A DNA stretch of 64,000 nucleotides. Source: Pedobacter westerhofensis. GTDB taxonomy: Bacteria > Bacteroidota > Bacteroidia > Sphingobacteriales > Sphingobacteriaceae. The notes beneath the pieces were generated by a model that searched no databases, was not told the DNA's origin, and saw only the letters and a program-made list of their open reading frames with translations. The stretch lies in contig NZ_FXTN01000003.1 of assembly GCF_900182595.1 (NCBI RefSeq), positions 558,001-622,000 of the forward strand. The letters run 5' to 3'. The translations under genes were made by a program, and so were the position numbers. Every line of letters starts with the position of its first letter. Position 1 is the first letter of the stretch. Positions 54,656-63,611 of this stretch are shown here, one piece after another.

Positions 54656-56083
54656 ATGGACAGGAACGAGAATTTTCTCCACATAAAGCATCTTTATAAC
54701 AGAGCAGGTTTCGGAATTTCCTACCCAGACCTGCATCAGCTGAGCCGGAAAAAGCGCAGCAAGGTGGTTGATGCACTATTTAATAACAAAGAACCTGCAG
54801 CAAATCTCCAGGTCCTCAGCCAGGACGAGTTTCTTGCCCAGCAAAGCCTGCTTGCTACGCTCGGCGCAAAAAAAGAACAGACACCCGAAGAAAAACAACA
54901 GCGCGAAGACATCACAAAGGCACGTAACGAAAAGAGCCGCGACCTTAATATCAGCTGGCTGCAGCAGATGATGGCCACACCAAATTCCCTGCTGGAGAAG
55001 ATGACGCTCTTTTGGCATGGCCACTTTGCCTGCCGCGCCAACCAGCCCTTTTATGCCCAGCAGCTCAATAATATTCAGAGAAACAATGCCCTCGGAAACT
55101 TTAAAACCCTATTGATAGAGGTTTCCAAGTCCCCCGCAATGCTGGACTATCTGAATAATCAGCAAAACCGAAAAGGTAAGCCCAATGAAAACTTCTCCAG
55201 GGAGCTGATGGAGCTTTTTACACTTGGCCGCGGCAATTATACGGAAATGGATATTAAAGAAGCTGCACGTGCTTTTACCGGATGGACATACAATAAGACC
55301 GGCGAATTTGAATTTAACCCGCGCGTTCATGATGAAAAGCAAAAAACATTTTTCGGCCAGACAGGGCTGTATGACGGCGAAGCCATTATAGACCTCATCC
55401 TGGCGAAACCAGAAACTGCCACCTTTATCTGCCGTAAACTTTACGTTTTCTTTGTAAATGATACACCTAACGAGAGCCATGTGAAAGAACTGGCCGGTTA
55501 TTTTTACGCACAGCAGTATGATATTGCAGCTGTAATGAAGAAATTATTTACTGCCGACTGGTTTTATGCCAAGGAAAATACCGGCAATAAGATCAAATCG
55601 CCGGTAGAGTTTTTAGTTAACCTGAGCAGGGAATTCTATGTTACCTATAACAAACCCCAGGTGCTTATCCAGCTGCAAACCAGTTTAGGCCAATACCTGT
55701 TTAATCCGCCAAATGTGGCCGGCTGGGCCGGAGGAAAAAACTGGATTGACAGTTCTTCGCTGATGCTCCGGATGAAAATCCCTTCACTGGTATTAAATGA
55801 CGGGGTTCTGGACTTTAATGGCAAGGCAGATCCTGAGGACGAAGCCGTAATTGCGCTCAACAGACGGGCTAAACCAAAACCGGTAAAATCTTATGTGAAT
55901 GCAAAAGCCAACTGGGAGAAGTTCCTGGCCGACCTGCCAAAAGACATGAAGCAGGCAGAACTGGCTGCTTTTCTTTTACAGCCCGCCGTTGGGCAAAAGA
56001 TCAGCGACCTGGTAAGTGCCAATGTAAATTTAAAAAATACAGCCATTGCGGTAACCAGTATGCCTGAGTACCAATTGTGCTAA
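54656..56083 (+). CDS. DUF1800 family protein
   Basis: 475 residues, beginning MDRNENFLHIKHLYNRAGFG, the typical start of DUF1800. Other family blocks are LEKMTLFWHGHFACR, FSRELMELFTLGRGNYTEMDI, AARAFTGWTYNKTGEFEF and GWAGGKNWIDSSSLMLR. The function is not established. It is followed 13 bp later by a DUF1501 gene, a pairing I know as widespread in Bacteroidota and related phyla, so the two probably work together. Confidence 0.9.
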   Translation: MDRNENFLHIKHLYNRAGFGISYPDLHQLSRKKRSKVVDALFNNKEPAANLQVLSQDEFLAQQSLLATLGAKKEQTPEEKQQREDITKARNEKSRDLNISWLQQMMATPNSLLEKMTLFWHGHFACRANQPFYAQQLNNIQRNNALGNFKTLLIEVSKSPAMLDYLNNQQNRKGKPNENFSRELMELFTLGRGNYTEMDIKEAARAFTGWTYNKTGEFEFNPRVHDEKQKTFFGQTGLYDGEAIIDLILAKPETATFICRKLYVFFVNDTPNESHVKELAGYFYAQQYDIAAVMKKLFTADWFYAKENTGNKIKSPVEFLVNLSREFYVTYNKPQVLIQLQTSLGQYLFNPPNVAGWAGGKNWIDSSSLMLRMKIPSLVLNDGVLDFNGKADPEDEAVIALNRRAKPKPVKSYVNAKANWEKFLADLPKDMKQAELAAFLLQPAVGQKISDLVSANVNLKNTAIAVTSMPEYQLC

Positions 56084-56096
56084 TGTAATCTGCAAG

Positions 56097-57296
56097 ATGA
56101 AAAGAAGAGATTTTTTAAAAAATGCTGCCTTTGCAGCAGCGGGTACATTATTTGTCCCCGCGTTCATGAAGCCTTTTGAAGCACTGGCACTGGATGAACT
56201 GAGCCTGCATAAAAACCTGGTGGTGATACAGCTGTCCGGTGGTAACGACGGACTCAATACCGTAGTTCCTTACGGAAATGATATTTACTACCAGATGAGG
56301 AAGAATATTGCGATCAAACCGCAGGATGTGATACAACTGAACGATATGCAGGGCCTCAACCCTAATCTCAACTGCCTGAGGGAATTGTATGATCAGGGAT
56401 GGATGTCGGTCATCAATGATGTGGGCTATCCCAACCCAGACCGCTCGCACTTCCGTTCTATGGATATCTGGCAGACAGCCAGTGACTCCAATCAATATCT
56501 TTCCACAGGATGGATAGGCAGGTATCTCGATTCTAACTGTGCTACCTGCAACTCTCCTTACACTGCAATTGAAGTGGACGACAGTCTTTCCCTGGCCATG
56601 AAGGGCAGCAGCAAGAAGGGAATCGCACTGAAAGATCCGGCAGCCCTGTTCAGGAATACCAATGAACCCTTTTTCAGGGAGATGATCAATGGCGATAAGG
56701 AACATCTGAATGAAGACAACCTGGGTTATCTCTACAAAACCATGATAGAAACGTCCTCATCGGCAAATTATATCCAAAACACTTCAAAGATATATCAGCC
56801 CAATTATACTTACCCCTCCACAGCATTTTCCAATCAGCTGAAAACAGTATCTAAATTTATCTGCTCCGGCCTTAAAACCAGGGTGTACTATGTGTCGCTG
56901 AGTGGCTTTGATACACATGTGAACCAAAATAACCAGCAGGGAAGGCTCCTCCAGCAATGTGCCGAAGGGATCAATGCCTTTATCAAAGACCTGCAGCAGA
57001 ATAATAAACTGAATGAAACCCTTGTAATCACCTTCTCGGAATTTGGCCGGCGCGTGGCACAGAATGCCAGTAATGGAACAGACCACGGTACTGCAAATAA
57101 TATGTTTCTGTTTGGTGGCAAATTGAAGAAACAGGGTATTTACAATCCAGCACCCAATCTGGCAAACCTGGACAACGGCGACCTGAAATACCAGATAGAT
57201 TTTCGTGAGGTTTATGGCACTATACTGGAGAAATGGCTGGATGTGAACAATGGGCAAGTGCTCAATAAGCGCTTTAACACGCTGGATTTTATTTAA
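56097..57296 (+). CDS. DUF1501 family protein with Tat-type signal
   Basis: 399 residues. A twin-arginine signal (MKRRDFLKNAAFAAAGTLFV) implies folded export. The body shows VVIQLSGGNDGLNTVVPYG, HFRSMDIWQTASDSNQY, TGWIGRYLD, and the C-terminal TFSEFGRRVAQNASNGTDHG, all typical of DUF1501, an alkaline-phosphatase-like fold. It is encoded right after the DUF1800 partner. Function unknown. Confidence 0.9.
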   Translation: MKRRDFLKNAAFAAAGTLFVPAFMKPFEALALDELSLHKNLVVIQLSGGNDGLNTVVPYGNDIYYQMRKNIAIKPQDVIQLNDMQGLNPNLNCLRELYDQGWMSVINDVGYPNPDRSHFRSMDIWQTASDSNQYLSTGWIGRYLDSNCATCNSPYTAIEVDDSLSLAMKGSSKKGIALKDPAALFRNTNEPFFREMINGDKEHLNEDNLGYLYKTMIETSSSANYIQNTSKIYQPNYTYPSTAFSNQLKTVSKFICSGLKTRVYYVSLSGFDTHVNQNNQQGRLLQQCAEGINAFIKDLQQNNKLNETLVITFSEFGRRVAQNASNGTDHGTANNMFLFGGKLKKQGIYNPAPNLANLDNGDLKYQIDFREVYGTILEKWLDVNNGQVLNKRFNTLDFI

Positions 57297-58273
57297 ATAC
57301 TAATCAGTCCAATTTTAACGGAGTGGTCAATTGCCTCCTGGCTGTCTGAGAACATACAGGTATGGATTTGATATTCGGCTGCCTTTGCGAGTACTTCCAG
57401 GGTGTGTGCCGCCTTTTCCGGCCTGATATTGCGGATGTAGATCGCCTCAATGTTCTTCGGATATTTTACCGCAATTGAAGAATAGATATCCGGGTCCTGC
57501 TGCGAATTGTCTCCAAAAAACACAAACTTCTGATTGGGAAATACATCCAGAATGCGCATTACCCTGATCAGTTTTCCCTCGTGGCCTGTCTTGCCTGTTT
57601 TGATCAGGTTCTTCCAGCGTTTGATCTGATTGAGCAGGAATACACCCTCCGGAAGCTTATTAAAGCTAAAAGTTTCTACCAGATAATCATAAAGGTTCCA
57701 CTCACTACTGGATACATAAAAGAAAGGATTGGGATGTGCTGCATCGGTATGCGACAAAGCCAGCAGCTCGTAATGCCGGGCTACATCCGTAAAGGTTTTC
57801 CTGGTATGCGGGTTTTTGATGAACAGCTCTCTTAATCTACGGCCTATCGTGGCAGAGTGGGAAATCATGACCGTATCATCAATATCCGAGATAAACGCAT
57901 ACTGCGTGATATGCGGCACATATACGTCACCTGTGGTTACCGCAAGCACCTGTCCCTGTTTATCAAGCAGCTCTGCCTTTACCTCGTGCCAGCCGGCACT
58001 GATATTTTCGGCTGCCTCCCACTCAAACTTAAAGAAGCCGTCGTATTCGGTATTTTGCCGGATCACCTGGTCTTTAAATGTCAGTTGCACCTGTGCCCAG
58101 GGATAGGGCTTTAAAAGGAACAGCCTGAAAAGATACCTGATATTGGTAAAAAGGTTATCGCTATAATTCTGCGTGCTCTCTGCCCTGAATTTAAAGGCAT
58201 GGCCGTATACCACCAGATTGTGGGTGTGGCCATAGCCATGATAGAGTTTGATGCTGAAAGAATTATTATTCAT
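57293..58273 (-). CDS. App1-like (DUF2183) phosphatase
   Basis: 326 residues. The N-terminal half is beta-rich. The catalytic half begins with YAFISDIDDTVMISHSATIG, a HAD-type DxDxT motif, and continues with FYVSSSEWNLYDYLV and QKFVFFGDNSQQDPDIYSSI. This is the DUF2183/App1 group, some of whose members dephosphorylate phosphatidate to diacylglycerol. It is divergent, with a 51-bp gap, from a lipid kinase gene that could run the reverse reaction. No signal peptide is present. Confidence 0.85.
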   Translation of the reverse strand: MNNNSFSIKLYHGYGHTHNLVVYGHAFKFRAESTQNYSDNLFTNIRYLFRLFLLKPYPWAQVQLTFKDQVIRQNTEYDGFFKFEWEAAENISAGWHEVKAELLDKQGQVLAVTTGDVYVPHITQYAFISDIDDTVMISHSATIGRRLRELFIKNPHTRKTFTDVARHYELLALSHTDAAHPNPFFYVSSSEWNLYDYLVETFSFNKLPEGVFLLNQIKRWKNLIKTGKTGHEGKLIRVMRILDVFPNQKFVFFGDNSQQDPDIYSSIAVKYPKNIEAIYIRNIRPEKAAHTLEVLAKAAEYQIHTCMFSDSQEAIDHSVKIGLISI

Positions 58274-58324
58274 TATAATTCAAACAGAGCATTGAAGAAG
58301 TTGTTTGGTTCTTAAACAATAGTA

Positions 58325-59218
58325 ATGTCAGTTGAAGAAAAAGGAATAAAATTACTCTTTATCGTTAATCCGGGATCCGGAAGTGACGACACTGATTTCA
58401 AATCAGTGATTACTGATTTCTTCAGCAATGGCATCAACAAGGCAGAGATCTATGAATTACAGAAAGACTGTAACCTGGATCAGATCAAAGATGCGATCAG
58501 CAAATCAAAGGCCGACCGTGTGGTTGCCGTTGGCGGAGACGGAACGCTGAAGCTGGTTGCCGAATGTTTAAAAAGCACAAAAACACCTATCGGAATCATA
58601 CCCGCAGGTTCTGCAAACGGCATGGCTAAAGAACTGGGGATCCCCGCAGATATACAGGCAGCACTTGAACTTACTGTATCCGGCGAACCGAAAGAGATCC
58701 ATGCGGTGTCTGTAAACGGCGAGCTTTGTATCCACCTTTCAGATATCGGCTTTAACGCATATATCGTTAAAAAGTTTGACGACCTCGCACAGAGGGGGAT
58801 GCTGGGCTACGCAAAGGCTACCTGGAAAGCGTTATGGAACCATCATAAAATGGATGTAGAGATCAGCATGGGTGAAGAAACTTTCTCCTCAGAAGCCGCT
58901 ATGGTTGTGATTGCCAATGCAACAATGTATGGCACCGGCGTAAAGATCAACCCGGAGGGCAAACTGGATGACGATGTCTTTGAGGTGATACTCGTAAAAA
59001 AATATTCATTCTCCGAAATACTGAAGATCCGCTTTACCAACCTTCCATTTAACCCGGAAAAAATTGAGCTTTTTCACACCAAAAAGTTAAAGATTAAAAC
59101 CCGGCATAAAGTGCATTTTCAGGTGGACGGAGAATATATGGGGAAAGTTGGCGAGGTTCACGCAGAAATATTGCCAGCGGCTATATCCGTGATTGTAAAT
59201 CCTGAATTTCAGTTGTAG
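58325..59218 (+). CDS. YegS/DagK-family lipid kinase
   Basis: 297 residues. Motifs are LLFIVNPGSGSDDTDF, the catalytic GGDGTLK (VVAVGGDGTLKLVAECLK), PAGSANGMAKELGIP, and VHFQVDGEYMGKVG. These define the diacylglycerol-kinase-like lipid kinase family. It lies divergent to the App1-like phosphatase gene, suggesting a phosphatidate/diacylglycerol pair, but the lipid is not proven. A paralogue lies at 9078-10004. Confidence 0.88.
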   Translation: MSVEEKGIKLLFIVNPGSGSDDTDFKSVITDFFSNGINKAEIYELQKDCNLDQIKDAISKSKADRVVAVGGDGTLKLVAECLKSTKTPIGIIPAGSANGMAKELGIPADIQAALELTVSGEPKEIHAVSVNGELCIHLSDIGFNAYIVKKFDDLAQRGMLGYAKATWKALWNHHKMDVEISMGEETFSSEAAMVVIANATMYGTGVKINPEGKLDDDVFEVILVKKYSFSEILKIRFTNLPFNPEKIELFHTKKLKIKTRHKVHFQVDGEYMGKVGEVHAEILPAAISVIVNPEFQL

Positions 59219-59221
59219 TCT

Positions 59222-59872
59222 TTACCTGCAGTATTTAGCTAACAGCTCATCCGCCAGAGAAGATCCCATATACTTTACAAAAAGAAAATCTTCACAGGCT
59301 CCCTGCCGGTCTTTCTGCTTCAGTTTTTTCTTACCCTCCTCAATCTTCTTATTCAGATAATCATCGTCATATCCAAGTTCGGCTTTGAGCGCAGTGACCT
59401 TCTGCTCTTCCGACTCATTGTATTTACCCTGCGCTTTGTTGCGGTAAAAGTTGGTGATCGCATCCGTAAGCCCCTGATTGGCTTTATAAACCGCAATGGC
59501 CTTATTCATATCCTGCTGCGTTGCCCTGTTACAATCCTCGCTGGAGAGCCTGAAATCAACAGGCGCCACCAGAACATAGGTGGTATCGTAATCGGCCGGA
59601 ACCTTCCAATGCCCGCTGCTCATCCTGATCAGCCTCAGTGCTTCCTGGTCCAGATCTATACCCGGCCCGCTACTTACGTTGGATGAATATACTTCACCAA
59701 GCCTGTTGAGCTTAAAGCTGATACGGATCGTTCCCTGCACACAGTTCTGGTACGAGTATGCTGGATAAATAATATTTTCGTTGATAAAAGCTGCCAGACC
59801 TCCCTTTAATACAGGCTGCGCCTTTAGACCGAAGCCAAAGAAAAGAAGAAGTATAATCAGGATCTTGTTCAT
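59222..59872 (-). CDS. Secreted protein with TonB C-terminal-like domain
   Basis: 216 residues with a signal peptide (MNKILIILLLFFGFGLKA). Residues about 30-115 resemble the TonB C-terminal domain: IIYPAYSYQNCVQGTIRISF, FKLNRLGEVYSSNVSSGPG, LIRMSSGHWKVPADYDTTY. It lacks the membrane helix and Pro-rich spacer of true TonB. The C-terminal 90 residues are Lys/Asn-rich and helical. It is the last gene of the trp-hflX-rbfA-M23 run, 19 bp after the M23 gene. Confidence 0.75.
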   Translation of the reverse strand: MNKILIILLLFFGFGLKAQPVLKGGLAAFINENIIYPAYSYQNCVQGTIRISFKLNRLGEVYSSNVSSGPGIDLDQEALRLIRMSSGHWKVPADYDTTYVLVAPVDFRLSSEDCNRATQQDMNKAIAVYKANQGLTDAITNFYRNKAQGKYNESEEQKVTALKAELGYDDDYLNKKIEEGKKKLKQKDRQGACEDFLFVKYMGSSLADELLAKYCR

Positions 59873-59891
59873 ATGCTAATTTACTAAATTT

Positions 59892-60584
59892 TCAGGCAGC
59901 CCCAAAGGTATACCGCAGAATCAGCCCCGGATCGGGACAGTTTTCCAGATAAGCAGCGCTTTTAGACAACTGACAGACACCGGGATAATCTCCTCTTTTG
60001 CCCTCCATATCATATATAAGCTGCATATGAAGATGCGGTGGCCATTGCCCGTTCTCCTGTTGATTGCCTAAAGCAGCAATTTGCGCCCCGCCGGCTATAA
60101 ATTCCCCTTCCTGCAGCCCCTTTATTGAGGCCAGGCTGAGGTGGCCATACAGTACATGCAGTACTTCTCCTCCCAGATCGTATTTCATGATAATTGTTGC
60201 GCCATAATCTCCAAACTGATCATTATTCCTGAAGCTATGTATTACACCATCATAAAAATTATACACAGGAGTTCCGGCCTCTCCCCAGATGTCTACCCCA
60301 AGATGTAACCTGCGGGGTTCTTCCTCAGTATCGAAATGTGCACTGCGGGTATAGATTGTTCTGTGCTCATTATATCCGCCAATGCCGTAACGGCTTCCGG
60401 AAACTTCAAGTTTGTTTGATGCCCATGCAGAGAAAACAGCCGTATCTCCAAGGATATCATCGGTAAGTTCATGATTCTGTACAGTAAAATCAAAAGGATA
60501 AAGACGATCAGCAGCGGGGTTAAAATCTACCACACTGCTGATCTTTTCTGCATTATTCAGTAACCATGCCTTTAAATCTTCCAT
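59892..60584 (-). CDS. M23 family peptidoglycan endopeptidase
   Basis: 230 residues. LytM zinc-site motifs are RLHLGVDIWGEAG (H-x3-D) and PPHLHMQLIYD (HxH), with GHLSLASIKGLQEGEFIAGG between. It should cut cross-links in peptidoglycan. There is no clear signal peptide: the N-terminus MEDLKAWLLNNAEKISSVVD is not hydrophobic, so location is unclear. It starts 13 bp after rbfA. Confidence 0.85.
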   Translation of the reverse strand: MEDLKAWLLNNAEKISSVVDFNPAADRLYPFDFTVQNHELTDDILGDTAVFSAWASNKLEVSGSRYGIGGYNEHRTIYTRSAHFDTEEEPRRLHLGVDIWGEAGTPVYNFYDGVIHSFRNNDQFGDYGATIIMKYDLGGEVLHVLYGHLSLASIKGLQEGEFIAGGAQIAALGNQQENGQWPPHLHMQLIYDMEGKRGDYPGVCQLSKSAAYLENCPDPGLILRYTFGAA

Positions 60585-60597
60585 GGCACCAGATTAT

Positions 60598-60981
60598 TTA
60601 ATCTTCAGTTTCTTCTTCCCCGTGTTCTTTACGTTCTCTGGAAATCTTATCAAAGATTTTATCCATATGTTCTACATATGTATTGGTATCATCCAGGAAA
60701 AAAGTGAGGGTTGGCACTACTCTCGCCTGGTGGCGGATGCGCGTACCCAGTTTATACCTGATCTCACTCGCGTGAGAGTTTACGGTAGCAATGGACAAAC
60801 CTGTATTATTTGTACTTAAAAAGCTTAGATATACTTTTGCTACAGCCAAATCCGGAGACACACGAACTTTTGTAATTGTAACCAGTGTATTGGGTAGGTA
60901 CTCTGCTCCTTCTCTCTGAAATATTGTCGCTAATTCCTCTTGCAGTACACCAGCAAATTTCTGTTGACGTTTACTTTCCAT
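60598..60981 (-). CDS. rbfA: Ribosome-binding factor A
   Basis: 127 residues. The KH-like fold of RbfA shows RQQKFAGVLQEELATIFQRE, the strand VTITKVRVSPDLAVAKVYLS, and the C-terminal RIRHQARVVPTLTFFLDDTN. RbfA helps mature 16S rRNA in the 30S subunit. It follows hflX by 17 bp on the same strand. Confidence 0.95.
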   Translation of the reverse strand: MESKRQQKFAGVLQEELATIFQREGAEYLPNTLVTITKVRVSPDLAVAKVYLSFLSTNNTGLSIATVNSHASEIRYKLGTRIRHQARVVPTLTFFLDDTNTYVEHMDKIFDKISRERKEHGEEETED

Positions 60982-60998
60982 GATTTTTGATGTTAGTA

Positions 60999-62195
60999 TT
61001 AGTATAATAATTTGTCATAAGGATAGCGCTCTACGTGTAAAGCGACGATCTTATCATATAAAAGCTGCTTAAATTCTTCCAGGTTCTCCTTATGCAATGC
61101 CGAAATAAACAATGAAGGCGTATTATGTTGCGCCATCCAGCTTTTTTTGAATTCTTCAAGCGTAAAAGGAGCCTTTTCTTCCTCTTCATTGAACTCATCG
61201 GCTTCCGGGCTCACATAAGCATCAATCTTATTGAAAACAACGATGGTGTCCTTGTCCCTGGCGCCCAGATCCTTCAGCGTTTCATTTACTACGTTGATCT
61301 GGTCCTCAAAGCTTGCATGAGATACATCTACCACGTGGATCAGGATATCGGCTTCCCTAACTTCATCCAGGGTAGATTTAAAGCATTCTACCAGATGGTG
61401 AGGCAGCTTGCGGATAAATCCAACGGTATCAGACAATAAAAAAGGCAGGTTTTCAATCACTACTTTTCTAACTGTAGTATCCAGTGTAGCAAACAATTTG
61501 TTCTCGGCAAACACTTCTGATTTGGAGATCATGTTCATTATCGTAGACTTACCCACGTTGGTATAGCCTACAAGGGCTACCCTGATTAATGCTGCGCGGT
61601 TTTTGCGCTGCGTTTCGTTCTGCTTGTCGATCAGTTTCAGGCGTCCTTTGAGCAGGGAGATTTTCTCAAGGATCATCCTCCTGTCGCTCTCAATCTGGGT
61701 TTCACCCGGACCGCGCATACCAATACCACCCTTCTGGCGCTCTAAGTGAGTCCACAAGCGGGTAAGCCTTGGCAATAGGTATTGTAGTTGCGCCAGTTCT
61801 ACCTGCGTTTTGGCCTGTGCAGTCTGCGCCCTTCCGGCAAAAATATCCAGGATTAGGTTGCTCCTGTCCAGGATCTTCACTTCCAGTTCACGTTCTATAT
61901 TCCGCAGTTGTGAAGGCGATAATTCATCGTCAAACACAACCATGTCTATCTCTTCAGATTTAACGTAAGCTTTTATTTCTTCGAGTTTTCCGGTACCTAC
62001 AAAAGTGCCACGATCCGGCTTCTGCATCTTTTGTGTAAAAGTATTTTCCACCACACCGCCGGCCGTATCTACAAGAAAGGCCAGCTCATCCAAATATTCT
62101 TTTGTTTCTTCCGGTTTTTCGCCCGGTCTTACCACGCCAACAAGAACAGCACGTTCCTGTTTAACCGCGGTATCATAAGTTTTCTCTTTTCCCAT
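60999..62195 (-). CDS. hflX: GTPase HflX
   Basis: 398 residues. The N-terminal HflX domain (GKLEEIKAYV, FDDELSPSQLRNIERELE, GMRGPGETQIESDRR) is followed by a G domain with G1 GYTNVGKST (about 207), G3 DTVGFIRKLPHHLV and G4 NKID. HflX binds the 50S subunit and splits stalled ribosomes, especially under heat stress. It lies between trpC and rbfA in one strand run. Confidence 0.96.
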   Translation of the reverse strand: MGKEKTYDTAVKQERAVLVGVVRPGEKPEETKEYLDELAFLVDTAGGVVENTFTQKMQKPDRGTFVGTGKLEEIKAYVKSEEIDMVVFDDELSPSQLRNIERELEVKILDRSNLILDIFAGRAQTAQAKTQVELAQLQYLLPRLTRLWTHLERQKGGIGMRGPGETQIESDRRMILEKISLLKGRLKLIDKQNETQRKNRAALIRVALVGYTNVGKSTIMNMISKSEVFAENKLFATLDTTVRKVVIENLPFLLSDTVGFIRKLPHHLVECFKSTLDEVREADILIHVVDVSHASFEDQINVVNETLKDLGARDKDTIVVFNKIDAYVSPEADEFNEEEEKAPFTLEEFKKSWMAQHNTPSLFISALHKENLEEFKQLLYDKIVALHVERYPYDKLLY

Positions 62196-62217
62196 GTAAA
62201 ATACAAAGATACAAAAG

Positions 62218-63009
62218 TTATACCGAGATCATCTCCCCGGCAAAAGTGCGCATTGCAGCACCAGGATCAGATGTCTTCATAAAGTTCTCTCCAATCAGAA
62301 AGCCATTAAATCCCGCATTTTTCAATTCGTTAATAATTTTGGGATCACTGATCGCACTTTCCGAAACTTTTAAGAATTCTGCCGGAATTTCCTTTACAAG
62401 GTCAAATGAGGTCTGAATGTTCACGGTAAAGTCTCCCAGGTTACGGTTATTCACCCCTATCGCATCTACATTAGGATTGATACTGCGCTGCAGTTCTTCA
62501 AGGTTATGCACTTCGAGCAATACATTTAAATCCAAACTTTTTGCAAGCTTCGCAAAGGTATCGATCTGGGCAGGTGTCAGGATGGCAGCAATCAGTAAAA
62601 TAATGTCAGCACCCAGGCCTTTTGCTTCTACAATCTGGTATTCATCGATCATAAAATCTTTCCGCAACAGTGGAACCGTATTGGCTGCACGTGCTTCAAG
62701 CAAATCGTTGGGATGGCCTCCAAAAAAATCGATATCCGTCAGTACAGAAATTGCCGAGGCACCCGCTGCTGCATATCCATTGGTTACTTCTACCACGCTG
62801 GAGTGGTCATTGATCACTCCTTTGGATGGAGAACGGCGTTTAAACTCTGCAATGATACCATTACGGTCTTTTGCCAGCATAAATTCTTTAAGCGAATACG
62901 GTGTTCTGTTAAAATATGCCCCGCTTTCCAGTTCTTTGATAGAGACCAGTTTTTTTGCCTGCTCCACCTCTTCCGTTTTCCGCAGTACGATTTTATCTAA
63001 AATATTCAT
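62218..63009 (-). CDS. trpC: Indole-3-glycerol phosphate synthase
   Basis: 263 residues. It closes the indole ring in tryptophan synthesis. Motifs are IIAEFKRRSPSKG (catalytic Lys), ASAISVLTDIDFFGG, VPLLRKDFMIDEYQI (Lys), and VNNRNLGDFTVNI with LKVSESAI. It is encoded 18 bp after trpG, with no trpD in between, and 22 bp before hflX. Confidence 0.96.
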   Translation of the reverse strand: MNILDKIVLRKTEEVEQAKKLVSIKELESGAYFNRTPYSLKEFMLAKDRNGIIAEFKRRSPSKGVINDHSSVVEVTNGYAAAGASAISVLTDIDFFGGHPNDLLEARAANTVPLLRKDFMIDEYQIVEAKGLGADIILLIAAILTPAQIDTFAKLAKSLDLNVLLEVHNLEELQRSINPNVDAIGVNNRNLGDFTVNIQTSFDLVKEIPAEFLKVSESAISDPKIINELKNAGFNGFLIGENFMKTSDPGAAMRTFAGEMISV

Positions 63010-63027
63010 TTTTAATCCATAAGGGGT

Positions 63028-63600
63028 TTAACTCTCCAACCAGTTTTTCATCATTTGTTTTCCGTGTTCAGTAAGCACACTCTCCGGATGGAACTGTACG
63101 CCGCGCACGTCAAAAGTTTTATGTTTCAGTGCCATGATCTCTGTGCTGGCATCCGTGGCCGTGATCTGCAGGCAGGAAGGCAGGTCGTCCTGATTCACCA
63201 CCCATGAGTGATAACGTCCTACATTGATAGTAGCAGGACAATCTTTAAACAGAATTTCTTCTGCATCTACCACATCCACCGGAGTCGCTATTCCGTGCAT
63301 CGGGCGGCCCAGGTTTAACAACGAACCGCCAAAGGCTTCGGCAATAGCCTGCTGACCCAGACAAATACCCAGGATGCTCTTGCTCGCCGCATATGTACGT
63401 ATTACCTCCAGCAATAAACCGGCTTCCTCAGGCACGCCTGGTCCTGGCGATAATAAAATCTTATCAAACTGCTCCACATCTTCAATCGCGAACTTATCAT
63501 TCCTCCACACTTCTACCTCTCCGCCAAGCTCGTTGATCAGATGGACCAGGTTGTACGTAAATGAATCATAGTTGTCAATAACCAATATTTTTTTATTCAT
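63028..63600 (-). CDS. trpG: Anthranilate synthase glutamine amidotransferase subunit
   Basis: 190 residues. It supplies ammonia from glutamine to TrpE. The class I amidotransferase triad is visible: Cys in LGICLGQQAIAEAFGG (about 79), then His and Glu in VQFHPESVLTEHG. It lies 11 bp downstream of trpE and upstream of trpC. It could also serve aminodeoxychorismate synthesis, as some such subunits do. Confidence 0.94.
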   Translation of the reverse strand: MNKKILVIDNYDSFTYNLVHLINELGGEVEVWRNDKFAIEDVEQFDKILLSPGPGVPEEAGLLLEVIRTYAASKSILGICLGQQAIAEAFGGSLLNLGRPMHGIATPVDVVDAEEILFKDCPATINVGRYHSWVVNQDDLPSCLQITATDASTEIMALKHKTFDVRGVQFHPESVLTEHGKQMMKNWLES

Positions 63601-63611
63601 CTTTTCTGATC

